Source of the DNA: CAZUDO01 sp964618895
GTDB taxonomy: Bacteria > Desulfobacterota > Binatia > DP-6
NCBI GenBank assembly: GCA_964618895.1
Contig: CAZUDO010000031.1
Coordinates: 62,001-126,000, forward strand
Direction of reading: 5' to 3'
DNA: 64,000 bases
Position numbers and translations under genes: made by a program
The notes under the pieces: generated by a model
Told to the model about the DNA's origin: nothing
The model's input: the letters and a program-made list of their open reading frames with translations, nothing else
The model's database searches: none
Shown: in pieces, positions 27,397 to 36,936 of the stretch
Layout of the letters: each line of letters begins with the position of its first letter
How positions within the stretch are numbered: the first letter of the stretch is position 1

Positions 27397-29880
27397 TTAC
27401 GAGGCTTCGGGGGTCGGCTCGGACGCCGTGCTCTCATCCTTTCCGTCGCTGTCCTCGTCCCGCTCAGCCAGTCGCGCAACCGAGACCACCCGCTCGCCCT
27501 CGTCGAGCCCGATCAGCCGCACACCCTGCGTATTGCGACCGATGACGCGGATCTCGTTGACCCGCAGGCGGATCACCTTGCCGCCGCTGGTGACCAGCAT
27601 GATCTGATCGTCGTCGGTCACCATGCGCACGCCGATCACCCGCCCGGTCTTGTCGGTGGTCTTCATGGTGATGATGCCCTTCCCGCCTCGCCGCGTCAGG
27701 CGATATTCATCCATCTCAGTCCGCTTGCCGTAGCCGTTCTCCGACACCGCCAGGAGCGTCGCCCCCGCCTCCACCATGTCGAGAGCCACGACCTCGTCGG
27801 TGTCGTCGAGCTTCATGCCCCACACCCCGTACGTGTCGCGCCCTACGGCGCGGACCTCGGTGTCCTCGAAGCGGATCGCCTGCCCCTCGCGGGTGGAAAG
27901 GATCACCTGGCTCGCGCCCTCGGCGAGCCGCACGCCGATCACTTCGTCGCCGTCCTCAAGGGCAATGGCGATGATCCCGGATGGCCGCGGGCTGGCGTAC
28001 TGCATGAGATCCGTCTTCTTGATCAGGCCCCGCCGGGTCGCGAACAGGACGCAGCGTCCCTCCTGGAACTCACGGACCGGCAGGAAGGCCGAGAGCTTCT
28101 CCTCGGGCTGCAGGCTGAGGATGTTGGTGATGCTCCGCCCTCGCGCCGCGCGCCCCGCCTGGGGAATCTCATGCACCTTGAGCCAGTACACTTTGCCAGC
28201 ATTGGTGAAGAACAGCAGGTACGAGTGCGTCGAGGCGACGAACAAATGCTCGACGAAGTCCTCGTCGCGGGTGGTGGCGCCGATCTTGCCACGCCCGCCG
28301 CGGCGCTGGGCACGATAGAGCCCGACCGCGTTCCGCTTGATATAACCCTGGTGGGAAATGGTCACCGCCATGTCCTCTTCGACGATCAAGTCCTCGACCG
28401 AGATCGCCGCGGCTTCGTCCACGATCTGCGTGCGGCGTTCGTCGCCATACTTGTCACGCAGCGCCCGCAGCTCCTCGACGATGATCCGCGCCACTTCGCG
28501 CTCATCGACCAGAATCTCCCGGAAGCGCTGGATCGCCGCCTCGGTCTCGGCGTACTCGGCAGCGATCTTCTCGCGCTCAAGGCCGGTGAGCCGCTGTAGT
28601 CGCATCTCGAGGATGGCCTGCGCTTGAGCTTGCGAGAGGCCGAACGTCGCCATGAGCCCTTCCCGGGCTACACTCGGGTCCTTGGCGCCGCGAATGATCG
28701 CGATCGCTTGGTCGAGGTTGTCGATCGCAATCTTGAGACCGGCCAGGATGTGCAGGCGTTCTTCGGCCTTGCGCAGGTCGTAAGCCGTCCGCCGGGTGAC
28801 CACGCTGCGGCGGTGCTGGAGGAAGACCGTCAAGGCATCCTTCAGGGTCAGGAGGCGCGGCCGCCCGTCGACGATCGCGAGCATGTTCACCCCGAACGAC
28901 TCCTGCAACGGGGTGTGCTTGTACAGCTGGTTCAGCAGCACCTCGGCGACCGCGCCCCGCTTGAGTTCGATCACCACGCGCATGCCGTCACGGTCGGACT
29001 CGTCGCGCAGGTCGGCGATGCCGTCGAGTCTGCGCTCGTTCACGAGTTCCGCCATGCGCTCGATCATGCGCGCCTTGTTCACCTGAAAGGGAATCTCGGT
29101 GACGATGATCGCCGAGCGGCCGCTCTTCTCGTCGGTCTCCACCGTGGCCCGCGCACGGACGGTGAGAATCCCCCGGCCTTCGTGGTACGCCTCCCGGATG
29201 GGACCCTGGCCGCAAATGAAGCCCGCGGTCGGGAAGTCCGGCCCTGGGATGTAGCGCATGAGCTCGTCGATGGTCAGGTCGGGGTTCTCGACCAGGGCGA
29301 TCAGGCCGTCGCACACCTCGCGCAGATTGTGGGGTGGAATGTTGGTCGCCATCCCCACGGCGATGCCGGAGCCGCCGTTGACGAGCAGGTTCGGGACTTT
29401 GCTGGGGAGGACGACGGGCTCTTGCGTGGACTCGTCGAAGTTGGGGATGAAATCGACGGTGTCCTTGTCGATATCGGCGAGCAGATCCTCGGCAAGCTCC
29501 GTCAACCGACACTCGGTGTAGCGGTAGGCTGCCGGCGGGTCCCCGTCGACTGAGCCGAAGTTCCCCTGTCCGTCGATCAACGGGTAGCGGACGCTCCACT
29601 CCTGCGCGAGGCGGACCAGTGCGTCGTACACCGCCGAGTCGCCGTGTGGGTGATAGCGTTTGAGCACCTCACCGACGACACCTGCGCACTTCGAGTAGCG
29701 CCGATTGTGGAGCAGGCCCTCACGGAACATCGCGTACAGTATCCGGCGATGGACGGGCTTCAGGCCGTCGTAGGCGACCGGAAGCGCGCGTCCGATGATG
29801 ACCGACATCGCGTAGTCCATGTAGGACTCGCGCATCTGGTCCTCGATGTTCACCGGGATGCGCTGCGACTTTGCTTCCAT
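27397..29880 (-). CDS. gyrA: DNA gyrase subunit A
   Basis: 827 residues. The N-terminal breakage-reunion domain begins ESYMDYAMSVIIGRALPVAY. The quinolone region is HGDSAVYDALVRLAQEWS, with Ser and Asp at the usual positions (wild type). The active-site Tyr lies in AYRYTECRL. The C-terminal pinwheel includes the GyrA-box-like RRGGKGIITMKT. The acidic tail DEDSDGKDES is typical of tuned supercoiling activity. It follows gyrB by 16 nt. Confidence 0.98.
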   Translation of the reverse strand: MEAKSQRIPVNIEDQMRESYMDYAMSVIIGRALPVAYDGLKPVHRRILYAMFREGLLHNRRYSKCAGVVGEVLKRYHPHGDSAVYDALVRLAQEWSVRYPLIDGQGNFGSVDGDPPAAYRYTECRLTELAEDLLADIDKDTVDFIPNFDESTQEPVVLPSKVPNLLVNGGSGIAVGMATNIPPHNLREVCDGLIALVENPDLTIDELMRYIPGPDFPTAGFICGQGPIREAYHEGRGILTVRARATVETDEKSGRSAIIVTEIPFQVNKARMIERMAELVNERRLDGIADLRDESDRDGMRVVIELKRGAVAEVLLNQLYKHTPLQESFGVNMLAIVDGRPRLLTLKDALTVFLQHRRSVVTRRTAYDLRKAEERLHILAGLKIAIDNLDQAIAIIRGAKDPSVAREGLMATFGLSQAQAQAILEMRLQRLTGLEREKIAAEYAETEAAIQRFREILVDEREVARIIVEELRALRDKYGDERRTQIVDEAAAISVEDLIVEEDMAVTISHQGYIKRNAVGLYRAQRRGGRGKIGATTRDEDFVEHLFVASTHSYLLFFTNAGKVYWLKVHEIPQAGRAARGRSITNILSLQPEEKLSAFLPVREFQEGRCVLFATRRGLIKKTDLMQYASPRPSGIIAIALEDGDEVIGVRLAEGASQVILSTREGQAIRFEDTEVRAVGRDTYGVWGMKLDDTDEVVALDMVEAGATLLAVSENGYGKRTEMDEYRLTRRGGKGIITMKTTDKTGRVIGVRMVTDDDQIMLVTSGGKVIRLRVNEIRVIGRNTQGVRLIGLDEGERVVSVARLAERDEDSDGKDESTASEPTPEAS

Positions 29881-29896
29881 GCGGGGACCCAGCGAC

Positions 29897-32332
29897 TTAG
29901 ATGTCGAGGTTACGCACGTTCAGGGCGTTGGCCTCGATGAACTTGCGCCGCGGCTCCACTTCGTCGCCCATCAGCGTGGAGAAGATGTCGTCGGCCTCGT
30001 AGGCGTCCTCTACCTTCACCTGCAACAGCGTTCGGGTCTCCGGGTTCATGGTGGTTTCCCAGAGCTGCTCGGGGTTCATCTCGCCCAGCCCCTTGTAGCG
30101 TTGGATCTCGAGGCCCTTGCGGGCCTGCGTCATGACGCGCGCGACCGCCTGCTGGGTATTCGCTACCTGATCCGTGGTTCCCCCCACGGTGAGGCTGAAT
30201 GGAGGCTCCCCGGCGTCTGCGAGCTCCCGCATGAGACGGCGGAGCTCATCGTAATCCGGCCCGAGACAGAGTTCCCGATCGATCACCGTGCGATGCGGCG
30301 AACCGTTGGTGCGGACCGCTGCCACGAGCTTCAAACAGGCGTGCTCGCGATCGTCCTCGTAGGAAAAGCTCACGGGCAGGAGGTGTGGCGCGGCGACACC
30401 CAGATACGCCTGTGCTCCTGCCACGATATCGTCCAGGCGCGTGCGATCCGAGAGCCCGTCCACATCCATAAGCGGCTGCCGCGCGAGGGCCGCGAGCACG
30501 TGACGGTTCCGCCCTTTGCGCTCGAGGACGTCGAGCAGCTTCTCAAGACGGATGGCTCGTTTGACGAACTGTTTGAGCGGGGCGCCGGCCAGCGCTATGA
30601 CCAGCCGCCCCTTCGCTTGGCCCTGCAAGCTCAGGTCGTCGGCCCCGAGTTCGATCAAATAGTCCTCGAGAGCAGGCTCGTCCTTCAGATATTGCTGCGC
30701 GCGCGCGCGCTTGACGCGATACAGCGGCGGCTGGGCGATGAAGAGGTGGCCCGCATCGATGATCTCCTGATAGTGCCGGTAGAAGAAGGTGAGCAGGAGG
30801 GTGCGGATGTGGGCGCCGTCGACGTCGGCGTCGCACATGAGAATGATGGTGTGGTAGCGCAGGCGAGTAAGGTCTTTGTCGTCCTTGCCGATACCGGCGC
30901 CCAGCGCGGTGATCAGGAGCTTGATCTCCTGCGACGAGAGCATCTTGTCGAAGCGCGCCTTCTCCACGTTCAGTATCTTCCCGCGCAGCGGCAAGATCGC
31001 CTGGTTCTTGCGATCCCTCCCCTGCTTCGCGGAGCCACCCGCCGAGTCGCCCTCTACGACGAAGAGCTCAGAGCGCGCCGGGTCGCGTTCCTGGCAGTCG
31101 GCGAGCTTGCCAGGAAGGCCACCTCCGTCCAGTGCTCCCTTTCGCCGCGCCAGTTCTTTCGCTTTCCGCGTCGCTTCACGTACGTGGGCCGCTTCGAGGC
31201 CCTTTAGGACGATGCGGCGTGCTTCACCCGGGTGTTCTTCGAGGTAGACGGCGAGGCGGTCGTTCACCAGGGTTTCGACGGTTCCCTTGACCTCGCTGTT
31301 GCCCAGCTTGGTCTTGGTCTGACCCTCGAACTGCGGCTCGGGGATCTTCACGCTGACAATCGCCGTCAGCCCCTCCCGCACGTCGTCGCCCTGCAGTGCC
31401 TCGCTTTCCTTCTTGAGGAGGCTGTTGGCGGTGGCGTAGGCGTTGAGCGTGCGGGTGAGCGCGGACTTGAAGCCGACCAGATGCGTACCACCCTCGATGG
31501 TGTTGATGTTGTTGGCAAAGGCATAGACGTTCTCGGCGTAGCCCTCGTTCCACTGCAGGGCAATCTCGACTTCCACACCGTCCCGTGCCCCTGTCAAGTA
31601 GATCACGTCGGTATGGATGGGGCTCTTCGCCTTGTTCAAGTGCTGGACGAAGGACACGATACCCCCCTCGTACAGGAACTCGTGCGCCTTCTGGTCGCGT
31701 TCGTCCTCGATCGTAATGCGAATGCCGCGGTTCAGAAACGCTAGCTCTCGCAAGCGCTGCGAGAGGATGTCGAAGCTGAACGTGGTGGTCTCGAAGATCA
31801 GGCCGTCTGGTTTGAATGTGATGCGCGTCCCGCGCTGTTCTGTGACGCCGGTCTCCCGCACCGGGGCCTCTGGTTCACCACGGTGGTAGCGTTGGAGGTA
31901 GACCTTGCCACCCCGCCGGACCTCCATCTCCAAGGTTTCGGAGAGCGCGTTGACAACCGAGACGCCGACACCGTGCAAGCCGCCCGAAACCTTATAGGCG
32001 CCCTTGTCGAACTTTCCTCCCGCATGCAGCTTGGTCAGGACGACCTGGGCAGCCGAGACCCCTTCCGACAGGTGCATCTCGACAGGAATGCCGCGCCCGT
32101 TGTCCTCGACCGTCACACTTGAGTCGATGTGAATACGCACTGCGATGCGATCGCACTCGCCAGCCAGCGCCTCGTCAATCGAATTATCGACTACCTCGAA
32201 GACAAGGTGATGCAGGCCGCGTTCGGCGGTGTCGCCGATGTACATTCCCGGGCGCTTACGGACGGCCTCCAACCCCTCAAGGACTTTGATGTTCTCCGCG
32301 CCGTACGAGGCGGCCGTCTCTGGGGTACTCAT
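29897..32332 (-). CDS. gyrB: DNA gyrase subunit B
   Basis: 811 residues. GHKL ATPase (VFEVVDNSIDEALAGECD, GGLHGVGVSVVNALSE), transducer, then TOPRIM (ELFVVEGDSAGGSAKQGRDR, and DADVDGAHIRTLLLTFF) and the C-terminal tail (QRYKGLGEMNPEQLWETTMN). The final RRKFIEANALNVRNLDI is typical. It supplies ATP-driven negative supercoiling with GyrA. dnaN lies upstream beyond an A+T-rich gap. Confidence 0.98.
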   Translation of the reverse strand: MSTPETAASYGAENIKVLEGLEAVRKRPGMYIGDTAERGLHHLVFEVVDNSIDEALAGECDRIAVRIHIDSSVTVEDNGRGIPVEMHLSEGVSAAQVVLTKLHAGGKFDKGAYKVSGGLHGVGVSVVNALSETLEMEVRRGGKVYLQRYHRGEPEAPVRETGVTEQRGTRITFKPDGLIFETTTFSFDILSQRLRELAFLNRGIRITIEDERDQKAHEFLYEGGIVSFVQHLNKAKSPIHTDVIYLTGARDGVEVEIALQWNEGYAENVYAFANNINTIEGGTHLVGFKSALTRTLNAYATANSLLKKESEALQGDDVREGLTAIVSVKIPEPQFEGQTKTKLGNSEVKGTVETLVNDRLAVYLEEHPGEARRIVLKGLEAAHVREATRKAKELARRKGALDGGGLPGKLADCQERDPARSELFVVEGDSAGGSAKQGRDRKNQAILPLRGKILNVEKARFDKMLSSQEIKLLITALGAGIGKDDKDLTRLRYHTIILMCDADVDGAHIRTLLLTFFYRHYQEIIDAGHLFIAQPPLYRVKRARAQQYLKDEPALEDYLIELGADDLSLQGQAKGRLVIALAGAPLKQFVKRAIRLEKLLDVLERKGRNRHVLAALARQPLMDVDGLSDRTRLDDIVAGAQAYLGVAAPHLLPVSFSYEDDREHACLKLVAAVRTNGSPHRTVIDRELCLGPDYDELRRLMRELADAGEPPFSLTVGGTTDQVANTQQAVARVMTQARKGLEIQRYKGLGEMNPEQLWETTMNPETRTLLQVKVEDAYEADDIFSTLMGDEVEPRRKFIEANALNVRNLDI

Positions 32333-32515
32333 AGCGTCCGAAAAGGGGTTTGCTGAACCGAGTTATTCTACCCCGGAACGCCCCGTGCCGCCACTGAGTG
32401 GAGGATATCGATAAGCGAAATATTCCCGGTATTTTTTGATGTTGAAGACACGATACGAATAAAACACCTGGATGATATCAGGATGACCCGCCTCTGATCA
32501 GAATGCGGGTTGCCG
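32333..32515. other. A+T-rich gyrB-dnaN intergenic region with a hairpin
   Basis: About 180 nt with no gene. The part from about 32405 to 32480 is strikingly A+T-rich for this window. At 32486-32510 a 6-bp stem (ACCCGC/GCGGGT) encloses TCTGATCAGA-like palindromic DNA just after the dnaN stop. It may hold the gyrB promoter or an unwinding element; no clear -35/-10 pair stands out. Confidence 0.4.
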
Positions 32516-33631
32516 CTACAGACGCATCGGCATGACTACGTACGTGTAGTCACCGTCCTGGGAGGCGCGTAGTACGCCAGGTCCCACCTCGTCTGTCAGG
32601 CCGATTTCGATTACATCGCCTTCCACGTGCACGTTGAGGACGTCGACGAGGTAGCGCGCGTTGAAGCCCACCGAGATCGCCTGACCGTCGTACGAGACTT
32701 CCACGTCCTCCGTCGCCTCACCCTGGTCCGGATTGCTCGCCGAAAGCTCCAAGGCGCCCTTCTTGAGCTGCAGCTTGATCCCTCCGGCCCGCTCGCTCGC
32801 CAGGAGGGAGATACGCCGGATCGCCGCTAGAAGGTCATCCCGATTCGCGCGTACCTTCGCACGTGGAGCCCCAGGGATTACTTGGCGATAGTCGGGGAAC
32901 TCACCCTCGACCAGCCGCATGAAGAACGACACGGTGGCTACGTTGAGTCCCACCTCCTTGGCGGACACCGTCAGCGTGACCTCAGCATCGGGCGTGGCAT
33001 CGAGCAACTTCCGCGCTTCCTGGAGACCCTTCCGGGGCATGATCACCCCACGATCGAGATTCACCCCGGGAAGCCGGCGATCGACGAGCGCCAGCCGGTG
33101 CCCGTCAGTGGCCACCATGCGGAGAGCACCCTCGTCGCCCATGCACATGTACACGCCAGACAGATTGAAGCGCGTCTCGTCCGTCGACACGGCAAAGAGT
33201 GTCTTGTCGATCATCTCCCGGAGCGTACCGGCTGCCATGCGCAGCGAGGTCCCCGTCGGAGCCTGCATGCCGAGCGGAAGGATCGGGAAGTCCTTCGCAT
33301 CGAGGCTGACGATCTTGAACTTCGACCGCCCACCTACCACCTCAACCCATCCCGGCTGGGCGATCCGGAGCATGATCTCCTGAGCGCTAATTTCTCGTGC
33401 TATTTCGTAAATCTTACGCGCGTTTACAGTGATGGACCCCTTCTTCTTCACCTGCGCGGAGATGACGCAACGAACCCCCACCTCCATGTCCGTGGCCGTC
33501 AGCGCGAGACCGTCCGCCGATGGCTCCAGCAGGACATTGGCAAGAAGCGGTAGCGTCGTTCGCTTCTCCACCACGCCCTGGACGAGATGCAGGCCCCGGA
33601 CCAGCTCCTCACGCCCGACACTCAGCTCCAT
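32516..33631 (-). CDS. dnaN: DNA polymerase III sliding clamp (beta)
   Basis: 371 residues from the ATG giving MELSVGREELVRGLHLVQGV, with a GAGG ribosome site; a GTG 15 nt upstream is less likely. Three clamp domains are recognisable (VEKRTTLPLLANVLLEP, FNLSGVYM, ATDGHRLAL, and the C-terminal DYTYVVMPMRL). It forms the replication processivity ring. dnaA lies about 190 nt upstream. Confidence 0.97.
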   Translation of the reverse strand: MELSVGREELVRGLHLVQGVVEKRTTLPLLANVLLEPSADGLALTATDMEVGVRCVISAQVKKKGSITVNARKIYEIAREISAQEIMLRIAQPGWVEVVGGRSKFKIVSLDAKDFPILPLGMQAPTGTSLRMAAGTLREMIDKTLFAVSTDETRFNLSGVYMCMGDEGALRMVATDGHRLALVDRRLPGVNLDRGVIMPRKGLQEARKLLDATPDAEVTLTVSAKEVGLNVATVSFFMRLVEGEFPDYRQVIPGAPRAKVRANRDDLLAAIRRISLLASERAGGIKLQLKKGALELSASNPDQGEATEDVEVSYDGQAISVGFNARYLVDVLNVHVEGDVIEIGLTDEVGPGVLRASQDGDYTYVVMPMRL

Positions 33632-33822
33632 GGTAACCTCGCCCACCCGCGAATTATCCCGCTTATCCCACCGGCTATCAGTACTCGGTTCCCCTCCTCA
33701 TATAGAAGTTCGTCGTAGTCGTAAGGGGTGTGGGTGGTGTTGATCACCATGGGAAACGTCGATTCCCTGTAGTGGACCGGTGCCATCTTGTCCACAGTGA
33801 ACGCGGAGAATGTTGCCGTTGT
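33632..33822. promoter_or_regulatory. dnaN-dnaA intergenic region with DnaA-box-like sites
   Basis: Plus-strand TTATCCCGC (33654-33662) and TTATCCCAC (33663-33671) are adjacent, and TTGTCCACA (33788-33796) is one base from the DnaA-box consensus. A GGGAA...TTCCC repeat lies near 33753-33768. It is a candidate part of oriC, or of the dnaN promoter and control region. Confidence 0.45.
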
Positions 33823-35175
33823 CTACTGTCCTCGTATCATTTGTTCCAGGCGCTCCACCGTCGTCTGAAAACCAGGGTCTTCTTTGATGCGTCGCTCGGT
33901 CACGTTGGTAGCGTGGATCACCGTGGAGTGATCTCGACTAAAGAGGTTGCCAATGTCCGGGAACGATGCCTTCAGAAGGTGCCGGCACATGTACATGGCG
34001 AGCTGACGCGGAACGGCGACGTTCTTGCTGCGACGTTTCGAGCGTAGATCGGTGGGCCGAAGGGAGAAATGGTCGCACACGGCTTCGGTGATGCGTTCGA
34101 AGGTGATCTCGGCCCGTTTCCCCTGGATGATCGTTTGAAGAACGTCGCGGGCCAGATCGATGGTTACTGGACGATGGTGGAGTGAGCTGTAGGCGCCGAG
34201 CCGTGTCAGCAGTCCCTCCAGCTCACGGACGTTGGACGACGCCTGGCCGGCCAGGAAGAGCGAAACGTCGTTCGGCAGGCCGATACCTTCAACCTCGGCT
34301 TTCTTCTCCAGGATGGCAACACGGGTCTCCACGTCCGGGGCCTGAATGTCGGCGATCAGACCCCATTCGAAGCGATTGCGCAGGCGCTCCTCAAGGTCCG
34401 CAATGTTCTTTGGCACCTTGTTGGAGGTGAGTACGATCTGGCGGTGCTGATCGTACAGGCTGTTGAACGTATGGAAGAACTCCTCTTGCGTTCGCTCACG
34501 CCCCGCCAGAAACTGTACGTCGTCAAGGATCAACACATCCACGCGCCGGAAGCGCTCCTTGAACTCAACCATACGATCCCGGCGCAGGCACGCGATCAGG
34601 TCGTTCATGAACGCTTCCGACGATAAATACGCGACACGCGCAGTCGGTCGCCGCTCCAGCACCTCGTGACCGATGGCGTTTGCCAGGTGGGTCTTGCCTA
34701 GGCCGACGCCGCCATAGATGAATAGTGGGTTGTAGTGATTGCCTGGCTGCTGCGCGACCGCCTTGCTCGCAGCGTGCGCAAACTGATTAGACGCTCCTAC
34801 GACGAAGTTCGCAAAGGTGTACTTTTGGTTGAGTGCCGCATTGGGCAGGCGTGTCCCACGCCGATCAGGCCGCCGCGCGTCGGGGAACAACTCGCCCTGT
34901 GTCCGGGAGGGGAGATCGATCACGATCTGTCGTGGCCCCATGACGGCTGCCACACTGTCGCGCAGGGCCCCGAAGTAGTTGTCCGTGATGCAGACGAGGG
35001 TGATCCGGTTGGGAGCCTCCAGTCGGAGCTGTGATGGAGTGGCTGCCAAGGGCCGCAGCCGCCGCAGAAGTTGGACGATGTCGTCTGCGGGAACGCGCTC
35101 GACCACCTGGGCGAGAACCCGCTCCCACGTCCGGTCGAGATCCGAAGCTAGTGAGTTGCGCACAGGGTTATCCAC
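33823..35175 (-). CDS. dnaA: Chromosomal replication initiator protein DnaA
   Basis: About 450 residues. Domain I (WERVLAQVVERVPADDI), a short linker, AAA+ domain (GGVGLGKTHLANAIGHEV, VLILDDVQFLAGRERTQEEF), and DNA-binding domain IV with the signature FSRDHSTVIHATNV. The start is uncertain: GTG at 35175 lies inside a perfect DnaA box, and another GTG lies 12 nt further in; neither has a clear ribosome site. It melts oriC and loads the helicase. Confidence 0.96.
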   Translation of the reverse strand: MDNPVRNSLASDLDRTWERVLAQVVERVPADDIVQLLRRLRPLAATPSQLRLEAPNRITLVCITDNYFGALRDSVAAVMGPRQIVIDLPSRTQGELFPDARRPDRRGTRLPNAALNQKYTFANFVVGASNQFAHAASKAVAQQPGNHYNPLFIYGGVGLGKTHLANAIGHEVLERRPTARVAYLSSEAFMNDLIACLRRDRMVEFKERFRRVDVLILDDVQFLAGRERTQEEFFHTFNSLYDQHRQIVLTSNKVPKNIADLEERLRNRFEWGLIADIQAPDVETRVAILEKKAEVEGIGLPNDVSLFLAGQASSNVRELEGLLTRLGAYSSLHHRPVTIDLARDVLQTIIQGKRAEITFERITEAVCDHFSLRPTDLRSKRRSKNVAVPRQLAMYMCRHLLKASFPDIGNLFSRDHSTVIHATNVTERRIKEDPGFQTTVERLEQMIRGQ

Positions 35176-35176
35176 A
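35168..35176 (+). promoter_or_regulatory. Consensus DnaA box at the dnaA start
   Basis: TTATCCACA, a perfect 9-mer. It overlaps the dnaA GTG start codon and the end of a 10-codon upstream reading frame (MEILVLNACG, 35200-35168). Likely a DnaA autoregulation or oriC site. Confidence 0.65.
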
Positions 35177-35415
35177 GGCGTTGAGAACTAAAATCTCCAT
35201 GGTTCTCAGCAACTTACACTAACAATGCACGATGCTCATGCCAGTGTCTCGGGGGCACTGACAAGCCGGGCAGTCACGAAGCTCAAGGACACAAAGGGAG
35301 GATCGGTATCTGACCGTATAGGTGATTCGCGTCTCGGCCCGCAAGCCTCCTCTCACCGGATTAGGTGTACCTGACCTTGACCGGTCGCGGGACGGCTGCC
35401 AGGTTCGAGGTGCGC
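35177..35415. other. dnaA-hemL divergent intergenic region
   Basis: About 240 nt without a gene, between the divergent dnaA and hemL genes where coding strand flips. It holds a 7-bp inverted repeat TGAGAAC...GTTCTCA (35182-35208) and a 5-bp repeat CAGTG...CACTG near 35243-35261. Candidate oriC and dnaA promoter territory, but not strongly A+T-rich. Confidence 0.4.
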
Positions 35416-36699
35416 ATGCCCAACCTCTCCGACAGCTTGTTCACCGCCGCGAAAGCCGTGATTCCAGGCGGCGTCAACAGTCCTGTCAGGGCCTGGAGTG
35501 CTGTCGGGGGCAATCCGCTGTTCCTTCGCCGTGGGCGAGGAGCCCAGGTCGTCGATGTCGACGGGCGTACGTATCTCGACTTCCTCGGCTCGTGGGGCCC
35601 ATTGATCCTCGGCCATTCCCACCCCGCGGTGGTGGCAGCAGTCAGCGAGCGAGCCCGGGAAGGGACCAGCTTCGGCGCTCCGACCCCAGGGGAGGTCGAC
35701 CTGGCGTGCCTGCTGGTTGCCGCCGTGCCTTCGGTCGAGGAAGTCCGTCTGGTGAGTTCGGGCACCGAGGCGACAATGAGTGCACTTCGGCTCGCACGGG
35801 CGGCAACCGGGCGAGACCTGATCCTCAAGTTCGGGGGATGCTACCACGGGCACGTCGATGCGCTCCTGGTTCGTGCCGGATCCGGTACCCTCACCCTCGG
35901 CATTCCGGGGAGTCCTGGCGTGCCCGCGGCGGTTGCTGGATTGACGGTTGTCGGCGTGTACAACGACTTGGCCAGCGTGCGTGGGCTGTTGCGCGAGCAC
36001 GGGCACGAGATGGCGGCCGTGATCGTGGAGCCAGTCGCCGGGAACATGGGGGTCGTCCCACCCGCCCCCGGGTTCCTCGACGGCCTGCGCGAGGAGACGA
36101 CCAGATCGGGTGCGTTGCTGATACTCGACGAGGTGATTACGGGGTTCCGTGTCGCATGGGGGGGCGCTCAGGAGCGGTACGGTCTCCGGGCCGACCTGAC
36201 CTGCCTCGGCAAGATCGTCGGGGGTGGCCTCCCGCTGGCAGCCTTTGGTGGCCGGCGTGATCTGATGGAACAGCTTGCCCCGGTGGGGCCGGTGTACCAG
36301 GCCGGGACCCTGTCCGGGAACCCGATCAGTGTGGCCGCAGGCCTGGCCACGCTGGAGACGCTCCGCGACACGCCCGACGCGTACACGCGCCTCGATGCGC
36401 TGGGAGCCGCGGCGGAGCGTGTCCTAGGCGACGCCTTGAGGGCCACTGGGGTGCCCGGATGCGTGAACCGCGTCGGCTCAATGCTCACCCTGTTCCTCGG
36501 CGTCGAGACAGTAGACAGTCTGGCCTCTGCGCAGTGCGCGGACACGGCGCGCTACGGCCGCTTCTTTCATGGCATGCTGGCGGAGGGCGTATTCCTGCCC
36601 CCGTCCCAGTTCGAGGCGATGTTCTTATCGTTGGCCCATGGGGAAGACGACGTGGATCTCCTCGGACGCGCCGCGCGCGCAGCGCTGCCCAGGAGTTGA
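35416..36699 (+). CDS. hemL: Glutamate-1-semialdehyde 2,1-aminomutase
   Basis: 427 residues. Start ATG giving MPNLSDSLFTAAKAVIPGGV, with GAGG before it. PLP-enzyme landmarks: LGSWGPLILGHSHPAV, SSGTEATMSALRLAR, KFGGCYHGHVDALL, LILDEVITGFR and the PLP lysine in CLGKIVGGGLP. It makes 5-aminolevulinate for haem in the C5 pathway. It is the first plus-strand gene after dnaA; its stop directly touches the atpZ GTG. Confidence 0.97.
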   Translation: MPNLSDSLFTAAKAVIPGGVNSPVRAWSAVGGNPLFLRRGRGAQVVDVDGRTYLDFLGSWGPLILGHSHPAVVAAVSERAREGTSFGAPTPGEVDLACLLVAAVPSVEEVRLVSSGTEATMSALRLARAATGRDLILKFGGCYHGHVDALLVRAGSGTLTLGIPGSPGVPAAVAGLTVVGVYNDLASVRGLLREHGHEMAAVIVEPVAGNMGVVPPAPGFLDGLREETTRSGALLILDEVITGFRVAWGGAQERYGLRADLTCLGKIVGGGLPLAAFGGRRDLMEQLAPVGPVYQAGTLSGNPISVAAGLATLETLRDTPDAYTRLDALGAAAERVLGDALRATGVPGCVNRVGSMLTLFLGVETVDSLASAQCADTARYGRFFHGMLAEGVFLPPSQFEAMFLSLAHGEDDVDLLGRAARAALPRS

Positions 36700-36936
36700 G
36701 TGCCTGCCCAAGGGTCCATCGTCCGCTACGGAAAGTATGGGGCCGTCGCCTTCGAATTTTCGGGCACAATCGCTGCCGGAGCCGTCCTGGGCTGGCTGCT
36801 CGACGGCTGGCTGAGTACCGCGCCCTACGGTCTGGTGGTTGCGACGCTCTTGGGTGTGATCGGGGGCTTCGTGCGACTTGTCGAGGTGGTCAGGCGGTTC
36901 GAGCAGATGGACCGTGAGCCCGGATCCCGTCCTTAG
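36700..36936 (+). CDS. AtpZ/AtpI-like F0 assembly membrane protein
   Basis: 78 residues with two membrane helices: VAFEFSGTIAAGAVLGWLLD and LVVATLLGVIGGFVRLVEVV. This is the AtpZ-type small protein (PF09527) found ahead of atpI-atpB, thought to help Mg2+/Ca2+ uptake or F0 assembly. Starts with GTG directly after hemL and overlaps the next gene by 23 nt. Confidence 0.8.
   Translation: MPAQGSIVRYGKYGAVAFEFSGTIAAGAVLGWLLDGWLSTAPYGLVVATLLGVIGGFVRLVEVVRRFEQMDREPGSRP

Noticed and set aside
33752..33768. GGGAAACGTCGATTCCC near dnaA considered as a parS or DnaA-related site
   Set aside because: Dyad is imperfect and does not match the parS arms TGTTTC/GAAACA; kept only as a note in the intergenic region.
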